Notes under the pieces: generated by a model | What the model was told of the DNA's origin: nothing | The model's input: the letters and a program-made list of their open reading frames with translations, nothing else | Database searches by the model: none | Made by a program: the position numbers and the translations under genes | Shown here: piece after piece, positions 1 to 4,963 of the stretch | Numbering within the stretch: position 1 is the first letter of the stretch | Layout: each line of letters opens with the position of its first letter | Assembly: GCA_903921665.1 (NCBI GenBank) | Contig: CAIXQT010000097.1 | Location: forward strand, 1-6,028 | Reading direction: 5' to 3' | Length of the DNA: 6,028 nucleotides | Source of the DNA: an uncultured Opitutia bacterium | GTDB taxonomy: Bacteria > Verrucomicrobiota > Verrucomicrobiia > Opitutales > UBA953

Positions 1-1
1 C

Positions 2-145
2 ATCTCCGGCGCCGAGGTCGAGCAGTACCTGCTCGCGAACAAGCTCGTGGTACCGAACGACAAGGCCCCGGCCGTGCCGATCGACGCTCCTTGCACCGAT
101 GCCGAGCACGAGAAGATGCGGGTGAAGACGATCCGGTTTTTCTGA
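2..145 (+). CDS. C-terminal end of an unrecognised protein (5' partial)
   Basis: An open frame enters from the left edge and stops at TGA 143-145, giving 47 residues (ISGAEVEQYLLANK at the start, ending MRVKTIRFF). The codons are GC-rich at third positions like the other genes in the window, and the peptide mixes charged and hydrophobic residues as a real soluble C-terminus would. There is no membrane segment, one Cys, and no motif I can assign to a family. The short proline/alanine-rich stretch (about residues 18-31) looks like a linker or surface loop. The gene is convergent with the aminotransferase gene downstream. The start and most of the protein lie outside the window, so the function cannot be given. 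The reading frame is fairly secure; the identity is unknown. Confidence 0.6.
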   Translation: MSGAEVEQYLLANKLVVPNDKAPAVPIDAPCTDAEHEKMRVKTIRFF

Positions 146-162
146 GCGCGGCGCAAAGCGGC

Positions 163-176
163 GCGAGTTGACTCGC
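163..176 (+). terminator. Short hairpin after the first gene, weak terminator candidate
   Basis: GCGAGT and ACTCGC form a perfect 6-bp stem around TG, 17 bases past the stop codon at 143-145. With a 2-base gap the innermost pair would have to open to make a usable loop. No T-run follows, so an intrinsic terminator is not well supported. It could equally be a chance palindrome. Confidence 0.2.
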
Positions 177-267
177 TCACCAGATGGCCGGTTGGCCAGA
201 TCAAATGCCGTGCAAAGGTGCAAATCGGAGCGGAGCTCCTGTGCAAAAGTGAAAAGGTGGAACCAAC

Positions 268-411
268 TTCAGGTGACGGGTGACGAGCACGGGAGTCGGC
301 GACTCAGGCGTCGGCATCTCGGCCATCAGCCGCGGGAGCCGGAGCCGGCTGCCGAAGGCCGAACGGCTGACACCTGAAAGGCTGAGGCCCCGATGGCCGT
401 CACCCGACACC
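268..411. repeat. Nested and overlapping imperfect inverted repeats
   Basis: Outer arms 272-285 (GGTGACGGGTGACG) and 398-411 (CGTCACCCGACACC) pair at 13 of 14 positions across a 112-base interior. A second perfect 8-bp pair, 268-275 with 371-378, shares bases with the first left arm, so the two pairings compete. Inside lie TCAGCCG/CGGCTGA (326-332/364-370), enclosing a 6-bp hairpin at 337-350, and a 5-bp hairpin with GGC loop at 293-305. The left outer arm also holds a short tandem GGTGACGGGTGAC. This could be a degenerate miniature element or a structured 3' region. I do not recognise a named family. Confidence 0.4.
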
Positions 412-435
412 ATTTTGAGCTGTCGGATTGGGTAG

Positions 436-456
436 GGGCGCGACTGCGTCGCGTCC
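436..456. repeat. Left REP palindrome
   Basis: The stem pairs 436-444 with 448-456 around loop TGC (445-447). Eight pairs are Watson-Crick and one (G438 with T454) is a G-T wobble. GTAG at 432-435 immediately precedes it. It is the left half of the 431-552 element and differs from the right half at three positions, all of which keep the stem paired. Confidence 0.75.
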
Positions 457-526
457 GTTCGACACCGAGGCCGGAAGTCGTCGGGTCTTAGCTACGTTAA
501 CCGGACCACTACGTCGTGCAGCGAAC

Positions 527-547
527 GGACGCCACGCAGTGGCGTCC
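527..547. repeat. Right REP palindrome, possible 3' end structure for the aminotransferase operon
   Basis: GGACGCCAC (527-535) and GTGGCGTCC (539-547) form a perfect 9-bp GC-rich stem around GCA. Read on the minus strand, the hairpin starts 11 bases after the aminotransferase stop codon (559-561), so it would lie in that operon's transcript. No T-run follows, which argues against a classic intrinsic terminator. Protection of the mRNA 3' end, as described for enterobacterial REPs, is possible. Confidence 0.6.
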
Positions 548-558
548 CTACCTCGCAA

Positions 559-1722
559 TCACTCACTCTTCCCGGCGGCGAAATCGGCGAGCGAATCGGC
601 GACCCACTGGCGCTGTTCGGCGAGGAGCTCGGGGAAGATCGGGATGCTGAGCACTTCGGCGGCAAGCTGTTCGGAAACCTTGACGCTGTCGGCGCCGCGA
701 TAGGTCTGGCCCGCGAAGCACTGCTGGCGGTGAAGCGGGATCGGATAATAGATCTCGCAGCCGATCTTGCGCGCGGTGAGGAAAGCCTTCAGCGCGTCAC
801 GGCGGCCGCCGGTCACGCGGAGCGTGAACTGGTTCCAGATGCCTTGGCCGGAGAAGTCCACCGGCAGCAGGATCTTCGCGGCCTTGTCGGCGCCCGGACG
901 GTTCTCGGCGATACCGGCCTTGCCCTTGAGGGTGGCGTGGTAGAAGGCGGCGTTGCCCGCGCGCGCGCAGTTGTATTCCGGCAGGTGCGGCAGCTTGAGG
1001 TGCAGGAGCGCCGCCTGCAGCGGGTCCATGCGGAAATTAGCGCCGACCTCGCGGTGATAATATTTCGGCTGCATGCCGTGGACGCGCAGGATGCGCGCGC
1101 GTTCGGCCAGGGTGTCGTCCTGCGTGGTGACGAGGCCGGAGTCGCCCATGCCGCCGAGGTTCTTGGACGGGAAGAAGCTCGTGGCGCCGAAGTCGCCGGA
1201 GGACATCGTGGCTCGACCCTTCCAGCGGGCGCCCATGGACTGGGCGGCGTCCTCGATCACGCGGAGCCTATGGGCGGAAGCGAAGGACTGGAGCGCGTCG
1301 AGGTCGAGCGACTGGCCGAAGAGGTGGACCGGCATGATCGCGCGGGTGCGCGGGCCGACCTTCCGGGCGGCGTCAGCGAGATCGATGTTGAAGTGGTGCG
1401 GGTCGACGTCGACCCAGACCGGCGTCGCGCCGAGGCGGGCGACCGAGCCAGCGGTGGCGAAGAAGGTGAAGGACGGGAGCAGGACCTCGTCGCCTTCGCC
1501 GATATCGAGCGCCATCAGCGCGAGCAGGAGCGCGTCGGTGCCGGAGGAGACGCCCAGCGCGTGCTTCACTCCGAGGAAGGCGGCGCAGTCTTTCTCGAAA
1601 GCCTCGAGGCGCGGCCCCATGATGAACATGTTCGACCGCAGCACGTCGCGGAAGGCTGCCTCGAACTGGGCCTCGAGGGCGCGGTTCTGCGGGCCGAGAT
1701 CAAGGAGCGGGACGTTCGTCAT
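559..1722 (-). CDS. DegT/DnrJ/EryC1/StrS-family PLP aminotransferase (sugar aminotransferase)
   Basis: A 387-residue cytosolic fold-type I PLP enzyme, the usual family length. From the N-terminus one sees VPLLDLGPQN (4-13), the cofactor-phosphate loop SSGTDA (59-64), VIEDAAQS (155-162) with Asp158 for the pyridine nitrogen, SFFPSKNLGGMGDSG (182-196) with Lys187 as the Schiff-base lysine, and YYPIPLHRQ (325-333) near the active site. Family members move an amino group from glutamate to a keto-sugar nucleotide for surface polysaccharide or antibiotic sugars. From memory, the SFFPSK and PIPL motifs resemble WbpE-type 3-keto-glucuronate enzymes, but the exact substrate cannot be read. I chose ATG 1722 because family members begin just before the LLDL motif. 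An in-frame GTG at 1743 would add seven residues, and neither start has a good Shine-Dalgarno sequence. It is the last gene of the operon, 42 bases after lgt. No sugar-biosynthesis partner is nearby. Confidence 0.93.
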   Translation of the reverse strand: MTNVPLLDLGPQNRALEAQFEAAFRDVLRSNMFIMGPRLEAFEKDCAAFLGVKHALGVSSGTDALLLALMALDIGEGDEVLLPSFTFFATAGSVARLGATPVWVDVDPHHFNIDLADAARKVGPRTRAIMPVHLFGQSLDLDALQSFASAHRLRVIEDAAQSMGARWKGRATMSSGDFGATSFFPSKNLGGMGDSGLVTTQDDTLAERARILRVHGMQPKYYHREVGANFRMDPLQAALLHLKLPHLPEYNCARAGNAAFYHATLKGKAGIAENRPGADKAAKILLPVDFSGQGIWNQFTLRVTGGRRDALKAFLTARKIGCEIYYPIPLHRQQCFAGQTYRGADSVKVSEQLAAEVLSIPIFPELLAEQRQWVADSLADFAAGKSE

Positions 1723-1764
1723 GGCGCAAAGGGGTTTTCCCACCGACGGCCCGCACGGGCAACA

Positions 1765-2568
1765 TCATTCAGCCGTACGGCGGGAACGAAGAACCAGGAA
1801 GATTCCGAGCGCCGCGAGCGGCAGCGTCCAGAACTGGCCGGCCGTGAACCCGAGCACGGTGCCGTCTTCGGCGGCGCGGAAGCACTCGCAGACGATGCGG
1901 GCGACGGAATACAGCAGGAGGAATTCGCCGGCGAGACGGCCGGGCGGCAGGCGGCGCGGATAGCGGACCAGCATCCAGATCAGCGGGAGCAGGCCTTCGC
2001 CGAACGCTTCGTAAAGCTGCGACGGATGGCGCGGCTCCGCGCCGGCATGCGGGAAGATGACCGCCCAGGCCACGCCCGTGGGATTGCCGACGAGTTCCGC
2101 GTTCACGAAATTCGCCAAGCGACCAAAGAGAAGGCCGGCCGGGGCGAGCGCGCAGAGCAAGTCGCCGACGGCGAAGAAGTCGACCTTCGCGCGACGGGCG
2201 AACCAGACGCCGGCGAGAAGCACGCCGAGGAAGCCGCCATGGCTGGCCATCCCGCCCTGCCAGACCCGGAAGACCATCAGCGGGTCGGCCGCGAATTCTT
2301 CGCGGGCGTAGAGGAAGACGTGGCCGAGTCGGCCACCGGCGACGACGCCGACCATCACCGCGGTGATCAAGGCCGATTCGTCATGGATGTCGCGCAACGG
2401 GGTCAGCCCGGCGCGGCGCCAGCGACCGAGGAGGTAGGCCGCGACCATGAAGCCGGCGGCATAGGCCAGGCCGTACCAATGGATACCGTGCAAGCCCCAG
2501 CCCTTCGGGAAATGGATCGCGACCGGATCGAGGTCGTGCGTCCAGACGGCGAGCGCGGAGGCGATCAT
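1765..2568 (-). CDS. lgt: Prolipoprotein diacylglyceryl transferase
   Basis: An inner-membrane enzyme that transfers diacylglycerol from phosphatidylglycerol to the lipobox cysteine of prolipoproteins, the first step of lipoprotein maturation. At 267 residues it is near the usual length, with about seven hydrophobic segments. Visible motifs are IHWYGLAYAAGF (29-40, Tyr32), WQGGMASHGG (103-112, His110), the family signature GRLANFVNAELVG (149-161, Arg150, Asn153, Gly161), PRHPSQLYEA (179-188) and RIVCECFR (224-231, Arg224, Glu228, Arg231). Each aligns with a residue reported as important in the E. coli enzyme (Tyr26, His103, Arg143, Asn146, Gly154, Arg239), so it should be active. ATG 2568-2566 overlaps the TGA of the preceding gene (ATGA), which suggests translational coupling; an AAGG lies about 8 bases before the start. 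It is the middle gene of a three-gene operon. Confidence 0.97.
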   Translation of the reverse strand: MIASALAVWTHDLDPVAIHFPKGWGLHGIHWYGLAYAAGFMVAAYLLGRWRRAGLTPLRDIHDESALITAVMVGVVAGGRLGHVFLYAREEFAADPLMVFRVWQGGMASHGGFLGVLLAGVWFARRAKVDFFAVGDLLCALAPAGLLFGRLANFVNAELVGNPTGVAWAVIFPHAGAEPRHPSQLYEAFGEGLLPLIWMLVRYPRRLPPGRLAGEFLLLYSVARIVCECFRAAEDGTVLGFTAGQFWTLPLAALGIFLVLRSRRTAE

Positions 2569-3662
2569 GTGCCGGCCTTAGGCGTTTGATCGGGGCCAGG
2601 GCGACGACCGACGCGATGGCCACGCTGGCGGGCGAGTTCGCGCATGTCCGGGTGCGGGTCGTCCTTCTCGTAGATCTCGACGCCGAGCAGCGACTCGAAG
2701 ACATCCTCCAGCGTGATCACGCCGGCGAAGGCGCCGAACTCGTCGACGACGACCGCCAGGTGCTGGTGCGCGCGCACGAGATCGTGGAGCGCGTCGGAAA
2801 GCGTGGCGTTCTCGGGCACGATATGCGGCTTGCCCATGAGCTCGCGGACGCGGACCTCGCGCCGGTTCTCGCCGGCGGCCTTGAGGATGTCGCGGCGGCG
2901 GACGACGCCGACGATGCGATCGGGATTCTGCTCCCAGACGGGCATGCGGCCGTGCGGGACGGTCGGATAAAGCCGGAGGACGTCGGCGACCGTGAGATCG
3001 GCCTCGATGGAGGTCACGACCGGACGCGGCGTCAGGACTTGCGAGACCGGGATGTCGTCGAGGCGGACGGCGTTGGCGACGAGGTTGCTCTCGGCCTGGG
3101 TGATCTTGCCTTCGCGGGCGGCGGCCTGGGCGAGGCTGCCGATATCGGCGTCGGCGCGGTCGACGCCAGGCTCCTCGGGCGGAGCGAGCGAATCATGCAG
3201 CTTGCCGAAGGTGCGGAGGATCTTCGCGGCCCCGCGGACGAGTTTGAGCGAAGCAGCGATGCGCGGAGCGAGGGTGACGCGGAAGTGCATGCCTACCTTG
3301 CGGGGGAGCATGACCGTCAGCCAGGCCATCACGAAGGACACGGCGATGAAGGCCAAGGCCGTGAGCAGGCCGATCTGCCAGCTGACGTCCAGCCGGCTCA
3401 GGAGGCGGGCGTCGAGGAGGAAGCCACCGAGCAGGGCGCTCATCCCGACGAAGGCCGCGGACAGCACCTCGAAGGCGGCGAGGGTGTTACCCTGGTCGCC
3501 GCGAGATCGTTCGATCGAGACCGCCGCTTTGGCGTCCTGGCGGCGCAGGTCCTCCAGTTCGGTGTGCGAAAGGGCCGACACCACCCCGGCCACGAGCGAA
3601 ATCCCCGCTGCGCTACCGTTCAGGAGGACGAAGACCGGCCAGAGATACCAAGCAGAATCCAT
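2565..3662 (-). CDS. CNNM/CorC (hemolysin C)-type membrane protein with CBS domain pair
   Basis: A 365-residue protein. The N-terminal part resembles a DUF21/CNNM transmembrane domain with three hydrophobic segments (about 6-29, 61-83, 97-119), the last ending MLPRK (118-122) where the family has a LPK-type motif. A cytoplasmic part follows: REGKITQAESNLVANAVRL (183-201), VSQVLTPRPVV (206-216), the first CBS repeat with GRMPVWEQNPDRIVGVVRRRD (238-258), and the second with HLAVVVDEFGAFAGVITLEDVFE (301-323). CBS pairs usually sense adenosine nucleotides. Family members are linked to Mg2+/Co2+ handling; the hemolysin label is historical. The chain stops about 40 residues after CBS2 with a basic tail, so the C-terminal CorC/HlyC domain is absent. 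It is first in the operon with lgt and the aminotransferase. The frame stays open upstream, but that sequence is antisense to other genes. ATG 3662 has AAGGAGG just before it and starts the membrane domain. Confidence 0.87.
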   Translation of the reverse strand: MDSAWYLWPVFVLLNGSAAGISLVAGVVSALSHTELEDLRRQDAKAAVSIERSRGDQGNTLAAFEVLSAAFVGMSALLGGFLLDARLLSRLDVSWQIGLLTALAFIAVSFVMAWLTVMLPRKVGMHFRVTLAPRIAASLKLVRGAAKILRTFGKLHDSLAPPEEPGVDRADADIGSLAQAAAREGKITQAESNLVANAVRLDDIPVSQVLTPRPVVTSIEADLTVADVLRLYPTVPHGRMPVWEQNPDRIVGVVRRRDILKAAGENRREVRVRELMGKPHIVPENATLSDALHDLVRAHQHLAVVVDEFGAFAGVITLEDVFESLLGVEIYEKDDPHPDMRELARQRGHRVGRRPGPDQTPKAGT

Positions 3663-3664
3663 GT

Positions 3665-3671
3665 CCTCCTT
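3665..3671 (-). promoter_or_regulatory. Strong but unusually close Shine-Dalgarno for the CorC-like gene
   Basis: On the minus strand AAGGAGG is separated from ATG 3662-3660 by only two bases (AC), against the usual five to nine. It is the best ribosome-binding match seen in the window. No in-frame start a few codons downstream would give better spacing. Confidence 0.6.
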
Positions 3672-3714
3672 CCGTAGGACGAACCACCGTGTTTGGCGAG
3701 GGAGAATCCCGACG

Positions 3715-3743
3715 TTGACCCTGTCAGCGTGGCTCGGAATACT
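3715..3743 (+). promoter_or_regulatory. Sigma70-type promoter candidate for the small membrane-protein gene
   Basis: TTGACC (3715-3720, 5 of 6 consensus bases) and AATACT (3738-3743, 4 of 6) are spaced by exactly 17 bases. Transcription would start about 6-7 bases after the -10 box, at 3749-3750, which is the ATG itself. This would make a leaderless mRNA. It lies in the 87-base spacer between divergent genes. I could not find a comparably good promoter on the minus strand of the same spacer. Confidence 0.45.
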
Positions 3744-3749
3744 TCCCGC

Positions 3750-4130
3750 ATGACCCCACGCGAGCTCCAGATCGTCTCCGCCTTGGCCGTTTTCCTGACC
3801 GCCACCCTGCCCGCCGCAGCGGGCGCGATCGCCTTCCGCTCCCAACCGATCTTGGTGGCGACGATCTCCGGCGAGGCCGGCGCCCTGCCCGGACTGACCG
3901 GTCTTTACTTCAACCACTTCGGCGCGGTTCTCGTGACGCTGCTCGTCATCGGCCTGGCCGTCACCGCCTACGCCGCCCGCGCGCACCTGCGCAAGGACGA
4001 GGATCCGGTCGTGCGGATCGCCAAGCTCTTGGTCGCGACCTGCTTCTCCGCCTTGGTCAGCGTCGTCTTCCTCGGTCTGCTGGTGCTCGCGACCGCCCTG
4101 CCGGTCTACGCGAAGCTGATGCAGCGCTGA
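3750..4130 (+). CDS. Small inner-membrane protein of unknown function
   Basis: 126 residues with three hydrophobic segments, about 7-28, 57-76 and 92-117, and a basic stretch between the last two (AARAHLRKDEDP, 75-86). By the positive-inside rule this loop should be cytoplasmic. The first segment ends LPAAAGA (20-26) and could be a signal peptide instead of an anchor. I do not recognise the family and see no catalytic motif; the short basic end (AKLMQR) follows the last helix directly. An in-frame TTG at 3693 would add 19 residues, but that extension is hydrophilic and I prefer ATG 3750, which puts the hydrophobic segment at the N-terminus. No Shine-Dalgarno precedes this ATG. The gene is divergent from the CorC-like operon and overlaps the 3' end of the PabC-like gene by 25 bases. 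Codon use matches the neighbours. Confidence 0.75.
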   Translation: MTPRELQIVSALAVFLTATLPAAAGAIAFRSQPILVATISGEAGALPGLTGLYFNHFGAVLVTLLVIGLAVTAYAARAHLRKDEDPVVRIAKLLVATCFSALVSVVFLGLLVLATALPVYAKLMQR

Positions 4131-4963
4131 GCCCGCCACGCGGCGAGCAAAGCCAGCGCGCGGGTCGCTTCGGCCTGCGGGCCCGTCGGCTGCCACGCGA
4201 GCCGACCTTCGGCATGATAAGACCGGGCGAGCGCCGCGCCGCCATCGAAGGTGGAGCGGAGAACCAGGAGGGACTCGGCGGAGGTCGGGAAGCCTGGCCA
4301 GGATACGTCGCGCACCGGGCGACCGGCCTGGATGAGTACGCCGCGGAGCTGCGCCATCGCCGTGCCTGAGAGGCGGCCCGTTTCCACGGCGGGGAAGTTC
4401 CAACAGGCGCCGTCCCACCAAGCCAAGGAACTGCGCACCCCTTCGCTGAGACAGCCGCGCGGATCGAGCTGGATCCCCTCGGCGTCCGGGCGGTCGGCGA
4501 GGGCGCGCAGCTCGCGCCAGGCGTCCGACGAATTCTTCCACGGTCCGCTCTTCGGGCGCGGGAGCCATTCGGGCGCATCGCGACGAAGCGTCAGCTGATA
4601 GAGATCGATGGCCGAAGGTGTCGCCGGCAGCGGACGGACCGTGAGCCATTCCGTGGCGAGACCATCGCCGCGCGGGGCGACAAGCAGGCGGACGATCGCG
4701 CTAGTCAACGTGTTACGCCCGAGCACGCCGCCGAGCGGGGCGGACCAACGCTCCGCGAGCGAGGAACTGCCGAGCATGAGGCGCGCCGGGTCGAGACCAA
4801 GCCGCGGACAAGCCGCGGCCAGCCGGTCGAGATGGTCCGGGAGGCAGGCGATGCGGCCGCCACGGAGCGCGAACGTCTCGAACAGCGACGGACCGGGGAC
4901 CAACGCCGCGACCTCCGCGCCGTCGGGAAGGGTGACCCATTCGCCTTGGCGCCAACCGATCAT
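4106..4963 (-). CDS. pabC: Class IV aminotransferase, aminodeoxychorismate lyase (PabC)-like
   Basis: 285 residues, close to the usual length for fold-type IV PLP enzymes. Family features in order are PSLFETFALRGGRIACLPDHLDRL (25-48, the N-terminal FET...HLxRL pattern), a central RPKSGPWKNS (136-145) where the PLP-binding lysine should be (Lys138 is my preferred alignment, Lys143 the alternative), LDPRGCLSEGVRSSLAW (166-182) with conserved Glu174 of the SEG/VEG motif, and TGRLSGTAMAQLRGVL (195-210) in place of the cofactor-phosphate LPGxxR loop. PabC splits 4-amino-4-deoxychorismate into p-aminobenzoate and pyruvate. The strongest support is the neighbour: ATG 4963 overlaps the stop of the chorismate-binding enzyme as ATGA, and no Shine-Dalgarno is visible, so translation is probably coupled. 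The frame remains open upstream, but that part is antisense noise inside the neighbour. Several motif positions diverge, so a D-amino-acid or branched-chain aminotransferase role is not excluded. It ends in a 25-base convergent overlap with the small membrane-protein gene. Confidence 0.78.
   Translation of the reverse strand: MIGWRQGEWVTLPDGAEVAALVPGPSLFETFALRGGRIACLPDHLDRLAAACPRLGLDPARLMLGSSSLAERWSAPLGGVLGRNTLTSAIVRLLVAPRGDGLATEWLTVRPLPATPSAIDLYQLTLRRDAPEWLPRPKSGPWKNSSDAWRELRALADRPDAEGIQLDPRGCLSEGVRSSLAWWDGACWNFPAVETGRLSGTAMAQLRGVLIQAGRPVRDVSWPGFPTSAESLLVLRSTFDGGAALARSYHAEGRLAWQPTGPQAEATRALALLAAWRAQRCISFA

Larger units (their letters stand above)
146..430. other. Non-coding gap with nested inverted repeats
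   Basis: There is no credible gene here; the short open frames on both strands look like GC-driven noise. The stretch is structured. A 6-bp stem with a 2-base loop lies at 163-176 (GCGAGT/ACTCGC). GTGCAAA occurs three times, at 210, 218 and 241. Inverted arms lie at 268-275/371-378 (TTCAGGTG/CACCTGAA), 272-285/398-411 (13 of 14 paired), 320-327/392-399 (CGGCCATC/GATGGCCG) and 326-332/364-370 (TCAGCCG/CGGCTGA). Small hairpins lie at 293-305 and 337-350. Several of these pairings exclude each other. The stretch lies between two convergent genes, so it may act in 3'-end formation, or it may be the remains of a repeat element. Confidence 0.5.
431..552. mobile_element. REPIN-like element: two GTAG-headed REP palindromes in inverted orientation
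   Basis: A 31-base terminal inverted repeat, 431-461 and 522-552, pairs at 28 of 31 positions around a 60-base centre (462-521). Each half begins, reading inward, with GTAG (432-435, and CTAC at 548-551), followed directly by its own hairpin: 436-456 on the left and 527-547 on the right, each a 9-bp stem around a 3-base loop, and then the shared tail GTTCG. A GTAG tetranucleotide at the foot of an imperfect palindrome is the known layout of REP sequences mobilised by REP-associated Y1 tyrosine transposases (RAYT/TnpA_REP), and two such units head to head form a REPIN. No transposase is in the window, so movement would be in trans. I see no target-site duplication, which fits this class. Flanking GATTG (426-430) and CAATC (556-560) extend the symmetry slightly. 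The element sits between convergent genes, a usual REP location. The inverted-repeat structure is certain; the class is inferred. Confidence 0.8.

Noticed and set aside
201..413. Short open frames on both strands in the gap before the REPIN
   Set aside because: No Shine-Dalgarno, no recognisable domain, and they pass through inverted repeats; structure rather than coding explains this stretch better.
431..552. Possibility of a CRISPR repeat or an intrinsic terminator pair
   Set aside because: There are only two units, in opposite orientation and without regular spacers, so it is not CRISPR. No T-run follows either hairpin on either strand, so a classic terminator is not supported.
1073..1963. 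A 296-codon plus-strand open frame inside the aminotransferase and lgt region
   Set aside because: It is antisense, Ser/Arg/Pro-rich and motif-free; the opposite strand is clearly coding.
730..2589. A 619-codon open frame on the plus strand across the aminotransferase and lgt genes
   Set aside because: It is antisense to two well-recognised genes, and its product is a repetitive Arg/Glu/Ala/Gly-rich sequence with no motif. This is the expected shadow of GC-rich codons.
2586..3677. A 363-codon plus-strand open frame across the CorC-like gene
   Set aside because: It is antisense to a gene with clear CBS and membrane motifs; its product is Asp/Glu/Gly/Arg-rich and without family features.
3663..4649. 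A 329-codon upstream extension of the CorC-like gene in the same frame
   Set aside because: It runs antisense to the small membrane-protein gene and out of frame through the PabC-like gene. It is Arg/Gly-rich without motifs, and the DUF21-like domain starts at ATG 3662 just after AAGGAGG.
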